NCBI GenBank assembly: GCA_018806915.1
Contig: JAGKQI010000097.1
Span: forward strand, 558,001-622,000
DNA length: 64,000 nucleotides
Source of the DNA: Phytophthora colocasiae
Lineage: Eukaryota; Oomycota; Peronosporomycetes; Peronosporales; Peronosporaceae
Reading direction: 5' to 3'
Part shown: positions 1 to 13,618 of the stretch, piece by piece
Layout of the letters: each line of letters starts with the position of its first letter
Numbering within the stretch: the stretch's first letter is position 1
Program-made: the position numbers and the translations under genes
The notes under the pieces: model-generated
Seen by the model: the letters and a program-made list of their open reading frames with translations, nothing else
Databases searched by the model: none
What the model was told of the DNA's origin: nothing

Positions 1-103
1 AAGGCGCTGCATGGACACGCACGTGGCGCAGCTGATACCCGGCAAAGAAAATCACACGTCCGAGGCCCAAACAAACCCAACAGACCAAAAAGAGAAAAGC
101 AGT

Positions 104-176
104 CGCCCACCGTGGGGCTCGAACCCACGACCACAAGATTAAGAGTCTTGCGCTCTACCGACTGAGCTAGACGGGC
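104..176 (-). tRNA. tRNA-Lys(CUU), copy 1
   Basis: A 73-nt cloverleaf on the minus strand. The acceptor GCCCGTC pairs with GGTGGGC (two G-U pairs), the D arm is GCTC/GAGC, and the anticodon stem CAAGA/TCTTG encloses loop CTCTTAA with anticodon CTT. The T arm carries the GGTTCGAGCC B-box and the discriminator is G. No intron and no encoded CCA. Downstream on the minus strand, runs of four and five T are the expected Pol III terminators. The spacer towards copy 2 is of the gttgcctgg/tcttc type. Confidence 0.98.
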
Positions 177-711
177 TTCACAACAACACAAACGCACCAA
201 CACACCAAAATCAAACAAACAAACGCAACCAACACGCACACACACACCACGCCGTATCCACACCCTTCACCACGCATGCCCACATGCCCTAGATGCTACA
301 CCCAACCCGCTACACCCATCACTGCACCATGCTTCTATCGACGTCACCACATCCGGCGCTCGGGTCACTCGGATCCTGACCGTCGTGCTGCATGGCGCCG
401 TTGCCTGGTCTTCTTTTGACTGCGCATGTCAGACGCTCATTGAGCGTCGCCGTGTGGAACCCACGCTGCCTGCCCACGCTGCCTGCGGATCGCGCAGTCC
501 CGTTCCACTCACTCGCTTACGGCAGAAGCCGACGGCCTGCGTCCATCTCCGTTGGCTCCAGCAGCACCAACTGCCGGACGAGACGTCTGCACGCGATACG
601 GCAACAAGAAGGCGCTGCATGGACACGCACGTGGCGCAGCTGATACCCGGCAAAGGAAATCACACGTCCGAGGCCCAAACAAACCCAACAGACCAAAAAG
701 AGAAAAGCAGT

Positions 712-784
712 CGCCCACCGTGGGGCTCGAACCCACGACCACAAGATTAAGAGTCTTGCGCTCTACCGACTGAGCTAGACGGGC
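712..784 (-). tRNA. tRNA-Lys(CUU), copy 2
   Basis: Sequence identical to copy 1. The spacer towards copy 3 is gttacctgg with tgTgcatg (T-type). Confidence 0.98.
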
Positions 785-1322
785 TTCACAACAACACAAA
801 CGCACCAACACACCAAAATCAAACAAACAAACGCAACCAACACGCACACACACCACGCTGTATCCACACCCTTCACCACGCATGCCCACACCTACATGCC
901 CTAGATGCTACACCCAACCCGCTACACCCATCACTGCACCATGCTTCTATCGACGTCACCACATCCGGCGCTCGGGTCACTCGGATCCTGACCGTCGTGC
1001 TGCATGGCGCCGTTACCTGGTCTCCTTTTGACTGTGCATGTCAGACGCTCATTGAGCGTCGCCGTGTGGACCCACGCTGCCTGCCCACGCTGCCTGCGGA
1101 TCGCGCAGTCCCGTTCCACTCACTCGCTTACGGCAGAAGCCGACGGCCTGCGTCCATCTCCGTTGGCTCCAGCAGCACCAACTGCCGGACGAGACGTCTG
1201 CACGCGATACGGCAACAAGAAGGCGCTGCATGGACACGCACGTGGCGCAGCTGATACCCGGCAAAGGAAATCACACGTCCGAGGCCCAAACAAACCCAAC
1301 AGACCAAAAAGAGAAAAGCAGT

Positions 1323-1395
1323 CGCCCACCGTGGGGCTCGAACCCACGACCACAAGATTAAGAGTCTTGCGCTCTACCGACTGAGCTAGACGGGC
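1323..1395 (-). tRNA. tRNA-Lys(CUU), copy 3
   Basis: Identical tRNA. The following spacer is T-type, matching its left neighbour. Confidence 0.98.
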
Positions 1396-1933
1396 TTCAC
1401 AACAACACAAACGCACCAACACACCAAAATCAAACAAACAAACGCAACCAACACGCACACACACCACGCTGTATCCACACCCTTCACCACGCATGCCCAC
1501 ACCTACATGCCCTAGATGCTACACCCAACCCGCTACACCCATCACTGCACCATGCTTCTATCGACGTCACCACATCCGGCGCTCGGGTCACTCGGATCCT
1601 GACCGTCGTGCTGCATGGCGCCGTTACCTGGTCTCCTTTTGACTGTGCATGTCAGACGCTCATTGAGCGTCGCCGTGTGGACCCACGCTGCCTGCCCACG
1701 CTGCCTGCGGATCGCGCAGTCCCGTTCCACTCACTCGCTTACGGCAGAAGCCGACGGCCTGCGTCCATCTCCGTTGGCTCCAGCAGCACCAACTGCCGGA
1801 CGAGACGTCTGCACGCGATACGGCAACAAGAAGGCGCTGCATGGACACGCACGTGGCGCAGCTGATACCCGGCAAAGGAAATCACACGTCCGAGGCCCAA
1901 ACAAACCCAACAGACCAAAAAGAGAAAAGCAGT

Positions 1934-2006
1934 CGCCCACCGTGGGGCTCGAACCCACGACCACAAGATTAAGAGTCTTGCGCTCTACCGACTGAGCTAG
2001 ACGGGC
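1934..2006 (-). tRNA. tRNA-Lys(CUU), copy 4
   Basis: Identical tRNA. The following spacer has the 4-bp insertion variant gttgcctgcctgg and lacks one TG in the cgccgtgtgg segment. Confidence 0.98.
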
Positions 2007-2546
2007 TTCACAACAACACAAACGCACCAACACACCAAAATCAAACAAACAAACGCAACCAACACGCACACACACCACGCTGTATCCACACCCTTCACCA
2101 CGCATGCCCACACCTACATGCCCTAGATGCTACACCCAACCCGCTACACCCATCACTGCACCATGCTTCTATCGACGTCACCACATCCGGCGCTCGGGTC
2201 ACTCGGATCCTGACCGTCGTGCTGCATGGCGCCGTTGCCTGCCTGGTCTCCTTTTGACTGCGCATGTCAGACGCTCATTGAGCGTCGCCGTGGACCCACG
2301 CTGCCTGCCCACGCTGCCTGCGGATCGCGCAGTCCCGTTCCACTCACTCGCTTACGGCAGAAGCCGACGGCCTGCGTCCATCTCCGTTGGCTCCAGCAGC
2401 ACCAACTGCCGGACGAGACGTCTGCACGCGATACGGCAACAAGAAGGCGCTGCATGGACACGCACGTGGCGCAGCTGATACCCGGCAAAGGAAATCACAC
2501 GTCCGAGGCCCAAACAAACCCAACAGACCAAAAAGAGAAAAGCAGT

Positions 2547-2619
2547 CGCCCACCGTGGGGCTCGAACCCACGACCACAAGATTAAGAGTCTTGCGCTCTA
2601 CCGACTGAGCTAGACGGGC
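2547..2619 (-). tRNA. tRNA-Lys(CUU), copy 5
   Basis: Identical tRNA. The following spacer is gttacctgg with one T fewer (tcctttg), ccatcGccg and aaagAaaat. Confidence 0.98.
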
Positions 2620-3156
2620 TTCACAACAACACAAACGCACCAACACACCAAAATCAAACAAACAAACGCAACCAACACGCACACACACCACGCTGTATCC
2701 ACACCCTTCACCACGCATGCCCACACCTACATGCCCTAGATGCTACACCCAACCCGCTACACCCATCACTGCACCATGCTTCTATCGACGTCACCACATC
2801 CGGCGCTCGGGTCACTCGGATCCTGACCGTCGTGCTGCATGGCGCCGTTACCTGGTCTCCTTTGACTGCGCATGTCAGACGCTCATTGAGCGTCGCCGTG
2901 TGGACCCACGCTGCCTGCCCACGCTGCCTGCGGATCGCGCAGTCCCGTTCCACTCACTCGCTTACGGCAGAAGCCGACGGCCTGCGTCCATCGCCGTTGG
3001 CTCCAGCAGCACCAACTGCCGGACGAGACGTCTGCACGCGATACGGCAACAAGAAGGCGCTGCATGGACACGCACGTGGCGCAGCTGATACCCGGCAAAG
3101 AAAATCACACGTCCGAGGCCCAAACAAACCCAACAGACCAAAAAGAGAAAAGCAGT

Positions 3157-3229
3157 CGCCCACCGTGGGGCTCGAACCCACGACCACAAGATTAAGAGTC
3201 TTGCGCTCTACCGACTGAGCTAGACGGGC
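3157..3229 (-). tRNA. tRNA-Lys(CUU), copy 6
   Basis: Identical tRNA. The following spacer is gttgcctgg/tcttc with ccatcGccg. The 5' flank has an extra CA dinucleotide and lacks the cacctac hexamer region. Confidence 0.98.
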
Positions 3230-3763
3230 TTCACAACAACACAAACGCACCAACACACCAAAATCAAACAAACAAACGCAACCAACACGCACACACACAC
3301 CACGCCGTATCCACACCCTTCACCACGCATGCCCACATGCCCTAGATGCTACACCCAACCCGCTACACCCATCACTGCACCATGCTTCTATCGACGTCAC
3401 CACATCCGGCGCTCGGGTCACTCGGATCCTGACCGTCGTGCTGCATGGCGCCGTTGCCTGGTCTTCTTTTGACTGCGCATGTCAGACGCTCATTGAGCGT
3501 CGCCGTGTGGACCCACGCTGCCTGCCCACGCTGCCTGCGGATCGCGCAGTCCCGTTCCACTCACTCGCTTACGGCAGAAGCCGACGGCCTGCGTCCATCG
3601 CCGTTGGCTCCAGCAGCACCAACTGCCGGACGAGACGTCTGCACGCGATACGGCAACAAGAAGGCGCTGCATGGACACGCACGTGGCGCAGCTGATACCC
3701 GGCAAAGGAAATCACACGTCCGAGGCCCAAACAAACCCAACAGACCAAAAAGAGAAAAGCAGT

Positions 3764-3836
3764 CGCCCACCGTGGGGCTCGAACCCACGACCACAAGATT
3801 AAGAGTCTTGCGCTCTACCGACTGAGCTAGACGGGC
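3764..3836 (-). tRNA. tRNA-Lys(CUU), copy 7
   Basis: Identical tRNA. The following spacer is gttacctgg with the one-T deletion. Confidence 0.98.
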
Positions 3837-4373
3837 TTCACAACAACACAAACGCACCAACACACCAAAATCAAACAAACAAACGCAACCAACACGCACA
3901 CACACCACGCTGTATCCACACCCTTCACCACGCATGCCCACACCTACATGCCCTAGATGCTACACCCAACCCGCTACACCCATCACTGCACCATGCTTCT
4001 ATCGACGTCACCACATCCGGCGCTCGGGTCACTCGGATCCTGACCGTCGTGCTGCATGGCGCCGTTACCTGGTCTCCTTTGACTGCGCATGTCAGACGCT
4101 CATTGAGCGTCGCCGTGTGGACCCACGCTGCCTGCCCACGCTGCCTGCGGATCGCGCAGTCCCGTTCCACTCACTCGCTTACGGCAGAAGCCGACGGCCT
4201 GCGTCCATCTCCGTTGGCTCCAGCAGCACCAACTGCCGGACGAGACGTCTGCACGCGATACGGCAACAAGAAGGCGCTGCATGGACACGCACGTGGCGCA
4301 GCTGATACCCGGCAAAGGAAATCACACGTCCGAGGCCCAAACAAACCCAACAGACCAAAAAGAGAAAAGCAGT

Positions 4374-4446
4374 CGCCCACCGTGGGGCTCGAACCCACGA
4401 CCACAAGATTAAGAGTCTTGCGCTCTACCGACTGAGCTAGACGGGC
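4374..4446 (-). tRNA. tRNA-Lys(CUU), copy 8
   Basis: Identical tRNA. The following spacer is T-type; the first of a run of three. Confidence 0.98.
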
Positions 4447-4983
4447 TTCACAACAACACAAACGCACCAACACACCAAAATCAAACAAACAAACGCAACC
4501 AACACGCACACACACCACGCTGTATCCACACCCTTCACCACGCATGCCCACACCTACATGCCCTAGATGCTACACCCAACCCGCTACACCCATCACTGCA
4601 CCATGCTTCTATCGACGTCACCACATCCGGCGCTCGGGTCACTCGGATCCTGACCGTCGTGCTGCATGGCGCCGTTACCTGGTCTCCTTTTGACTGTGCA
4701 TGTCAGACGCTCATTGAGCGTCGCCGTGTGGACCCACGCTGCCTGCCCACGCTGCCTGCGGATCGCGCAGTCCCGTTCCACTCACTCGCTTACGGCAGAA
4801 GCCGACGGCCTGCGTCCATCTCCGTTGGCTCCAGCAGCACCAACTGCCGGACGAGACGTCTGCACGCGATACGGCAACAAGAAGGCGCTGCATGGACACG
4901 CACGTGGCGCAGCTGATACCCGGCAAAGGAAATCACACGTCCGAGGCCCAAACAAACCCAACAGACCAAAAGAGAAAAGCAGT

Positions 4984-5056
4984 CGCCCACCGTGGGGCTC
5001 GAACCCACGACCACAAGATTAAGAGTCTTGCGCTCTACCGACTGAGCTAGACGGGC
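4984..5056 (-). tRNA. tRNA-Lys(CUU), copy 9
   Basis: Identical tRNA. The A-run of its 3' flank (plus strand) is one base shorter. The following spacer is T-type. Confidence 0.98.
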
Positions 5057-5594
5057 TTCACAACAACACAAACGCACCAACACACCAAAATCAAACAAAC
5101 AAACGCAACCAACACGCACACACACCACGCTGTATCCACACCCTTCACCACGCATGCCCACACCTACATGCCCTAGATGCTACACCCAACCCGCTACACC
5201 CATCACTGCACCATGCTTCTATCGACGTCACCACATCCGGCGCTCGGGTCACTCGGATCCTGACCGTCGTGCTGCATGGCGCCGTTACCTGGTCTCCTTT
5301 TGACTGTGCATGTCAGACGCTCATTGAGCGTCGCCGTGTGGACCCACGCTGCCTGCCCACGCTGCCTGCGGATCGCGCAGTCCCGTTCCACTCACTCGCT
5401 TACGGCAGAAGCCGACGGCCTGCGTCCATCTCCGTTGGCTCCAGCAGCACCAACTGCCGGACGAGACGTCTGCACGCGATACGGCAACAAGAAGGCGCTG
5501 CATGGACACGCACGTGGCGCAGCTGATACCCGGCAAAGGAAATCACACGTCCGAGGCCCAAACAAACCCAACAGACCAAAAAGAGAAAAGCAGT

Positions 5595-5667
5595 CGCCCA
5601 CCGTGGGGCTCGAACCCACGACCACAAGATTAAGAGTCTTGCGCTCTACCGACTGAGCTAGACGGGC
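5595..5667 (-). tRNA. tRNA-Lys(CUU), copy 10
   Basis: Identical tRNA. The following spacer is T-type, the last of a run of three. Confidence 0.98.
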
Positions 5668-6205
5668 TTCACAACAACACAAACGCACCAACACACCAAA
5701 ATCAAACAAACAAACGCAACCAACACGCACACACACCACGCTGTATCCACACCCTTCACCACGCATGCCCACACCTACATGCCCTAGATGCTACACCCAA
5801 CCCGCTACACCCATCACTGCACCATGCTTCTATCGACGTCACCACATCCGGCGCTCGGGTCACTCGGATCCTGACCGTCGTGCTGCATGGCGCCGTTACC
5901 TGGTCTCCTTTTGACTGTGCATGTCAGACGCTCATTGAGCGTCGCCGTGTGGACCCACGCTGCCTGCCCACGCTGCCTGCGGATCGCGCAGTCCCGTTCC
6001 ACTCACTCGCTTACGGCAGAAGCCGACGGCCTGCGTCCATCTCCGTTGGCTCCAGCAGCACCAACTGCCGGACGAGACGTCTGCACGCGATACGGCAACA
6101 AGAAGGCGCTGCATGGACACGCACGTGGCGCAGCTGATACCCGGCAAAGGAAATCACACGTCCGAGGCCCAAACAAACCCAACAGACCAAAAAGAGAAAA
6201 GCAGT

Positions 6206-6278
6206 CGCCCACCGTGGGGCTCGAACCCACGACCACAAGATTAAGAGTCTTGCGCTCTACCGACTGAGCTAGACGGGC
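6206..6278 (-). tRNA. tRNA-Lys(CUU), copy 11
   Basis: Identical tRNA. The following spacer is gttacctgg/tgCgcatg with a private gtgCtgaccc change. Confidence 0.98.
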
Positions 6279-6815
6279 TTCACAACAACACAAACGCACC
6301 AACACACCAAAATCAAACAAACAAACGCAACCAACACGCACACACACCACGCTGTATCCACACCCTTCACCACGCATGCCCACACCTACATGCCCTAGAT
6401 GCTACACCCAACCCGCTACACCCATCACTGCACCATGCTTCTATCGACGTCACCACATCCGGCGCTCGGGTCACTCGGATCCTGACCGTCGTGCTGCATG
6501 GCGCCGTTACCTGGTCTCCTTTTGACTGCGCATGTCAGACGCTCATTGAGCGTCGCCGTGCTGACCCACGCTGCCTGCCCACGCTGCCTGCGGATCGCGC
6601 AGTCCCGTTCCACTCACTCGCTTACGGCAGAAGCCGACGGCCTGCGTCCATCTCCGTTGGCTCCAGCAGCACCAACTGCCGGACGAGACGTCTGCACGCG
6701 ATACGGCAACAAGAAGGCGCTGCATGGACACGCACGTGGCGCAGCTGATACCCGGCAAAGAAAATCACACGTCCGAGGCCCAAACAAACCCAACAGACCA
6801 AAAGAGAAAAGCAGT

Positions 6816-6888
6816 CGCCCACCGTGGGGCTCGAACCCACGACCACAAGATTAAGAGTCTTGCGCTCTACCGACTGAGCTAGACGGGC
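6816..6888 (-). tRNA. tRNA-Lys(CUU), copy 12
   Basis: Identical tRNA with the shorter A-run in the 3' flank. The following spacer is gttgcctgg/tcttc with ccatcGccg. Confidence 0.98.
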
Positions 6889-7426
6889 TTCACAACAACA
6901 CAAACGCACCAACACACCAAAATCAAACAAACAAACGCAACCAACACGCACACACACCACGCTGTATCCACACCCTTCACCACGCATGCCCACACCTACA
7001 TGCCCTAGATGCTACACCCAACCCGCTACACCCATCACTGCACCATGCTTCTATCGACGTCACCACATCCGGCGCTCGGGTCACTCGGATCCTGACCGTC
7101 GTGCTGCATGGCGCCGTTGCCTGGTCTTCTTTTGACTGCGCATGTCAGACGCTCATTGAGCGTCGCCGTGTGGACCCACGCTGCCTGCCCACGCTGCCTG
7201 CGGATCGCGCAGTCCCGTTCCACTCACTCGCTTACGGCAGAAGCCGACGGCCTGCGTCCATCGCCGTTGGCTCCAGCAGCACCAACTGCCGGACGAGACG
7301 TCTGCACGCGATACGGCAACAAGAAGGCGCTGCATGGACACGCACGTGGCGCAGCTGATACCCGGCAAAGAAAATCACACGTCCGAGGCCCAAACAAACC
7401 CAACAGACCAAAAAGAGAAAAGCAGT

Positions 7427-7499
7427 CGCCCACCGTGGGGCTCGAACCCACGACCACAAGATTAAGAGTCTTGCGCTCTACCGACTGAGCTAGACGGGC
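7427..7499 (-). tRNA. tRNA-Lys(CUU), copy 13
   Basis: Identical tRNA. The following spacer is gttacctgg/tgCgcatg. Confidence 0.98.
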
Positions 7500-8037
7500 T
7501 TCACAACAACACAAACGCACCAACACACCAAAATCAAACAAACAAACGCAACCAACACGCACACACACCACGCTGTATCCACACCCTTCACCACGCATGC
7601 CCACACCTACATGCCCTAGATGCTACACCCAACCCGCTACACCCATCACTGCACCATGCTTCTATCGACGTCACCACATCCGGCGCTCGGGTCACTCGGA
7701 TCCTGACCGTCGTGCTGCATGGCGCCGTTACCTGGTCTCCTTTTGACTGCGCATGTCAGACGCTCATTGAGCGTCGCCGTGTGGACCCACGCTGCCTGCC
7801 CACGCTGCCTGCGGATCGCGCAGTCCCGTTCCACTCACTCGCTTACGGCAGAAGCCGACGGCCTGCGTCCATCTCCGTTGGCTCCAGCAGCACCAACTGC
7901 CGGACGAGACGTCTGCACGCGATACGGCAACAAGAAGGCGCTGCATGGACACGCACGTGGCGCAGCTGATACCCGGCAAAGGAAATCACACGTCCGAGGC
8001 CCAAACAAACCCAACAGACCAAAAAGAGAAAAGCAGT

Positions 8038-8110
8038 CGCCCACCGTGGGGCTCGAACCCACGACCACAAGATTAAGAGTCTTGCGCTCTACCGACTGAG
8101 CTAGACGGGC
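8038..8110 (-). tRNA. tRNA-Lys(CUU), copy 14
   Basis: Identical tRNA. The following spacer is T-type; the first of a second run of three. Confidence 0.98.
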
Positions 8111-8648
8111 TTCACAACAACACAAACGCACCAACACACCAAAATCAAACAAACAAACGCAACCAACACGCACACACACCACGCTGTATCCACACCCTTC
8201 ACCACGCATGCCCACACCTACATGCCCTAGATGCTACACCCAACCCGCTACACCCATCACTGCACCATGCTTCTATCGACGTCACCACATCCGGCGCTCG
8301 GGTCACTCGGATCCTGACCGTCGTGCTGCATGGCGCCGTTACCTGGTCTCCTTTTGACTGTGCATGTCAGACGCTCATTGAGCGTCGCCGTGTGGACCCA
8401 CGCTGCCTGCCCACGCTGCCTGCGGATCGCGCAGTCCCGTTCCACTCACTCGCTTACGGCAGAAGCCGACGGCCTGCGTCCATCTCCGTTGGCTCCAGCA
8501 GCACCAACTGCCGGACGAGACGTCTGCACGCGATACGGCAACAAGAAGGCGCTGCATGGACACGCACGTGGCGCAGCTGATACCCGGCAAAGGAAATCAC
8601 ACGTCCGAGGCCCAAACAAACCCAACAGACCAAAAAGAGAAAAGCAGT

Positions 8649-8721
8649 CGCCCACCGTGGGGCTCGAACCCACGACCACAAGATTAAGAGTCTTGCGCTC
8701 TACCGACTGAGCTAGACGGGC
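8649..8721 (-). tRNA. tRNA-Lys(CUU), copy 15
   Basis: Identical tRNA. The following spacer is T-type. Confidence 0.98.
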
Positions 8722-9259
8722 TTCACAACAACACAAACGCACCAACACACCAAAATCAAACAAACAAACGCAACCAACACGCACACACACCACGCTGTAT
8801 CCACACCCTTCACCACGCATGCCCACACCTACATGCCCTAGATGCTACACCCAACCCGCTACACCCATCACTGCACCATGCTTCTATCGACGTCACCACA
8901 TCCGGCGCTCGGGTCACTCGGATCCTGACCGTCGTGCTGCATGGCGCCGTTACCTGGTCTCCTTTTGACTGTGCATGTCAGACGCTCATTGAGCGTCGCC
9001 GTGTGGACCCACGCTGCCTGCCCACGCTGCCTGCGGATCGCGCAGTCCCGTTCCACTCACTCGCTTACGGCAGAAGCCGACGGCCTGCGTCCATCTCCGT
9101 TGGCTCCAGCAGCACCAACTGCCGGACGAGACGTCTGCACGCGATACGGCAACAAGAAGGCGCTGCATGGACACGCACGTGGCGCAGCTGATACCCGGCA
9201 AAGGAAATCACACGTCCGAGGCCCAAACAAACCCAACAGACCAAAAAGAGAAAAGCAGT

Positions 9260-9332
9260 CGCCCACCGTGGGGCTCGAACCCACGACCACAAGATTAAGA
9301 GTCTTGCGCTCTACCGACTGAGCTAGACGGGC
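9260..9332 (-). tRNA. tRNA-Lys(CUU), copy 16
   Basis: Identical tRNA. The following spacer is T-type, the end of the second run. Confidence 0.98.
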
Positions 9333-9870
9333 TTCACAACAACACAAACGCACCAACACACCAAAATCAAACAAACAAACGCAACCAACACGCACACACA
9401 CCACGCTGTATCCACACCCTTCACCACGCATGCCCACACCTACATGCCCTAGATGCTACACCCAACCCGCTACACCCATCACTGCACCATGCTTCTATCG
9501 ACGTCACCACATCCGGCGCTCGGGTCACTCGGATCCTGACCGTCGTGCTGCATGGCGCCGTTACCTGGTCTCCTTTTGACTGTGCATGTCAGACGCTCAT
9601 TGAGCGTCGCCGTGTGGACCCACGCTGCCTGCCCACGCTGCCTGCGGATCGCGCAGTCCCGTTCCACTCACTCGCTTACGGCAGAAGCCGACGGCCTGCG
9701 TCCATCTCCGTTGGCTCCAGCAGCACCAACTGCCGGACGAGACGTCTGCACGCGATACGGCAACAAGAAGGCGCTGCATGGACACGCACGTGGCGCAGCT
9801 GATACCCGGCAAAGGAAATCACACGTCCGAGGCCCAAACAAACCCAACAGACCAAAAAGAGAAAAGCAGT

Positions 9871-9943
9871 CGCCCACCGTGGGGCTCGAACCCACGACCA
9901 CAAGATTAAGAGTCTTGCGCTCTACCGACTGAGCTAGACGGGC
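9871..9943 (-). tRNA. tRNA-Lys(CUU), copy 17
   Basis: Identical tRNA. The following spacer is gttgcctgg/tctcc with ccatcGccg. Confidence 0.98.
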
Positions 9944-10481
9944 TTCACAACAACACAAACGCACCAACACACCAAAATCAAACAAACAAACGCAACCAAC
10001 ACGCACACACACCACGCTGTATCCACACCCTTCACCACGCATGCCCACACCTACATGCCCTAGATGCTACACCCAACCCGCTACACCCATCACTGCACCA
10101 TGCTTCTATCGACGTCACCACATCCGGCGCTCGGGTCACTCGGATCCTGACCGTCGTGCTGCATGGCGCCGTTGCCTGGTCTCCTTTTGACTGCGCATGT
10201 CAGACGCTCATTGAGCGTCGCCGTGTGGACCCACGCTGCCTGCCCACGCTGCCTGCGGATCGCGCAGTCCCGTTCCACTCACTCGCTTACGGCAGAAGCC
10301 GACGGCCTGCGTCCATCGCCGTTGGCTCCAGCAGCACCAACTGCCGGACGAGACGTCTGCACGCGATACGGCAACAAGAAGGCGCTGCATGGACACGCAC
10401 GTGGCGCAGCTGATACCCGGCAAAGAAAATCACACGTCCGAGGCCCAAACAAACCCAACAGACCAAAAAGAGAAAAGCAGT

Positions 10482-10554
10482 CGCCCACCGTGGGGCTCGA
10501 ACCCACGACCACAAGATTAAGAGTCTTGCGCTCTACCGACTGAGCTAGACGGGC
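10482..10554 (-). tRNA. tRNA-Lys(CUU), copy 18
   Basis: Identical tRNA. The following spacer carries the gttgcctgcctgg insertion with ccatcGccg, which makes this interval 615 bp. Confidence 0.98.
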
Positions 10555-11096
10555 TTCACAACAACACAAACGCACCAACACACCAAAATCAAACAAACAA
10601 ACGCAACCAACACGCACACACACCACGCTGTATCCACACCCTTCACCACGCATGCCCACACCTACATGCCCTAGATGCTACACCCAACCCGCTACACCCA
10701 TCACTGCACCATGCTTCTATCGACGTCACCACATCCGGCGCTCGGGTCACTCGGATCCTGACCGTCGTGCTGCATGGCGCCGTTGCCTGCCTGGTCTCCT
10801 TTTGACTGCGCATGTCAGACGCTCATTGAGCGTCGCCGTGTGGACCCACGCTGCCTGCCCACGCTGCCTGCGGATCGCGCAGTCCCGTTCCACTCACTCG
10901 CTTACGGCAGAAGCCGACGGCCTGCGTCCATCGCCGTTGGCTCCAGCAGCACCAACTGCCGGACGAGACGTCTGCACGCGATACGGCAACAAGAAGGCGC
11001 TGCATGGACACGCACGTGGCGCAGCTGATACCCGGCAAAGAAAATCACACGTCCGAGGCCCAAACAAACCCAACAGACCAAAAAGAGAAAAGCAGT

Positions 11097-11169
11097 CGCC
11101 CACCGTGGGGCTCGAACCCACGACCACAAGATTAAGAGTCTTGCGCTCTACCGACTGAGCTAGACGGGC
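11097..11169 (-). tRNA. tRNA-Lys(CUU), copy 19
   Basis: Identical tRNA. The following spacer is gttgcctgg/tctcc with ccatctccg. Confidence 0.98.
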
Positions 11170-11707
11170 TTCACAACAACACAAACGCACCAACACACCA
11201 AAATCAAACAAACAAACGCAACCAACACGCACACACACCACGCTGTATCCACACCCTTCACCACGCATGCCCACACCTACATGCCCTAGATGCTACACCC
11301 AACCCGCTACACCCATCACTGCACCATGCTTCTATCGACGTCACCACATCCGGCGCTCGGGTCACTCGGATCCTGACCGTCGTGCTGCATGGCGCCGTTG
11401 CCTGGTCTCCTTTTGACTGCGCATGTCAGACGCTCATTGAGCGTCGCCGTGTGGACCCACGCTGCCTGCCCACGCTGCCTGCGGATCGCGCAGTCCCGTT
11501 CCACTCACTCGCTTACGGCAGAAGCCGACGGCCTGCGTCCATCTCCGTTGGCTCCAGCAGCACCAACTGCCGGACGAGACGTCTGCACGCGATACGGCAA
11601 CAAGAAGGCGCTGCATGGACACGCACGTGGCGCAGCTGATACCCGGCAAAGGAAATCACACGTCCGAGGCCCAAACAAACCCAACAGACCAAAAAGAGAA
11701 AAGCAGT

Positions 11708-11780
11708 CGCCCACCGTGGGGCTCGAACCCACGACCACAAGATTAAGAGTCTTGCGCTCTACCGACTGAGCTAGACGGGC
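11708..11780 (-). tRNA. tRNA-Lys(CUU), copy 20
   Basis: Identical tRNA. The following spacer is gttacctgg/tgCgcatg with one extra A (aaaggaaaat). Confidence 0.98.
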
Positions 11781-12319
11781 TTCACAACAACACAAACGCA
11801 CCAACACACCAAAATCAAACAAACAAACGCAACCAACACGCACACACACCACGCTGTATCCACACCCTTCACCACGCATGCCCACACCTACATGCCCTAG
11901 ATGCTACACCCAACCCGCTACACCCATCACTGCACCATGCTTCTATCGACGTCACCACATCCGGCGCTCGGGTCACTCGGATCCTGACCGTCGTGCTGCA
12001 TGGCGCCGTTACCTGGTCTCCTTTTGACTGCGCATGTCAGACGCTCATTGAGCGTCGCCGTGTGGACCCACGCTGCCTGCCCACGCTGCCTGCGGATCGC
12101 GCAGTCCCGTTCCACTCACTCGCTTACGGCAGAAGCCGACGGCCTGCGTCCATCTCCGTTGGCTCCAGCAGCACCAACTGCCGGACGAGACGTCTGCACG
12201 CGATACGGCAACAAGAAGGCGCTGCATGGACACGCACGTGGCGCAGCTGATACCCGGCAAAGGAAAATCACACGTCCGAGGCCCAAACAAACCCAACAGA
12301 CCAAAAAGAGAAAAGCAGT

Positions 12320-12392
12320 CGCCCACCGTGGGGCTCGAACCCACGACCACAAGATTAAGAGTCTTGCGCTCTACCGACTGAGCTAGACGGGC
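12320..12392 (-). tRNA. tRNA-Lys(CUU), copy 21
   Basis: Identical tRNA. The following spacer has the gttgcctgcctgg insertion with ccatctccg. Confidence 0.98.
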
Positions 12393-12934
12393 TTCACAAC
12401 AACACAAACGCACCAACACACCAAAATCAAACAAACAAACGCAACCAACACGCACACACACCACGCTGTATCCACACCCTTCACCACGCATGCCCACACC
12501 TACATGCCCTAGATGCTACACCCAACCCGCTACACCCATCACTGCACCATGCTTCTATCGACGTCACCACATCCGGCGCTCGGGTCACTCGGATCCTGAC
12601 CGTCGTGCTGCATGGCGCCGTTGCCTGCCTGGTCTCCTTTTGACTGCGCATGTCAGACGCTCATTGAGCGTCGCCGTGTGGACCCACGCTGCCTGCCCAC
12701 GCTGCCTGCGGATCGCGCAGTCCCGTTCCACTCACTCGCTTACGGCAGAAGCCGACGGCCTGCGTCCATCTCCGTTGGCTCCAGCAGCACCAACTGCCGG
12801 ACGAGACGTCTGCACGCGATACGGCAACAAGAAGGCGCTGCATGGACACGCACGTGGCGCAGCTGATACCCGGCAAAGGAAATCACACGTCCGAGGCCCA
12901 AACAAACCCAACAGACCAAAAAGAGAAAAGCAGT

Positions 12935-13007
12935 CGCCCACCGTGGGGCTCGAACCCACGACCACAAGATTAAGAGTCTTGCGCTCTACCGACTGAGCTA
13001 GACGGGC
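12935..13007 (-). tRNA. tRNA-Lys(CUU), copy 22
   Basis: Identical tRNA. The following spacer is gttacctgg/tgCgcatg. Confidence 0.98.
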
Positions 13008-13545
13008 TTCACAACAACACAAACGCACCAACACACCAAAATCAAACAAACAAACGCAACCAACACGCACACACACCACGCTGTATCCACACCCTTCACC
13101 ACGCATGCCCACACCTACATGCCCTAGATGCTACACCCAACCCGCTACACCCATCACTGCACCATGCTTCTATCGACGTCACCACATCCGGCGCTCGGGT
13201 CACTCGGATCCTGACCGTCGTGCTGCATGGCGCCGTTACCTGGTCTCCTTTTGACTGCGCATGTCAGACGCTCATTGAGCGTCGCCGTGTGGACCCACGC
13301 TGCCTGCCCACGCTGCCTGCGGATCGCGCAGTCCCGTTCCACTCACTCGCTTACGGCAGAAGCCGACGGCCTGCGTCCATCTCCGTTGGCTCCAGCAGCA
13401 CCAACTGCCGGACGAGACGTCTGCACGCGATACGGCAACAAGAAGGCGCTGCATGGACACGCACGTGGCGCAGCTGATACCCGGCAAAGGAAATCACACG
13501 TCCGAGGCCCAAACAAACCCAACAGACCAAAAAGAGAAAAGCAGT

Positions 13546-13618
13546 CGCCCACCGTGGGGCTCGAACCCACGACCACAAGATTAAGAGTCTTGCGCTCTAC
13601 CGACTGAGCTAGACGGGC
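13546..13618 (-). tRNA. tRNA-Lys(CUU), copy 23
   Basis: Identical tRNA. The following spacer is gttgcctgg/tcttc with ccatctccg. Confidence 0.98.
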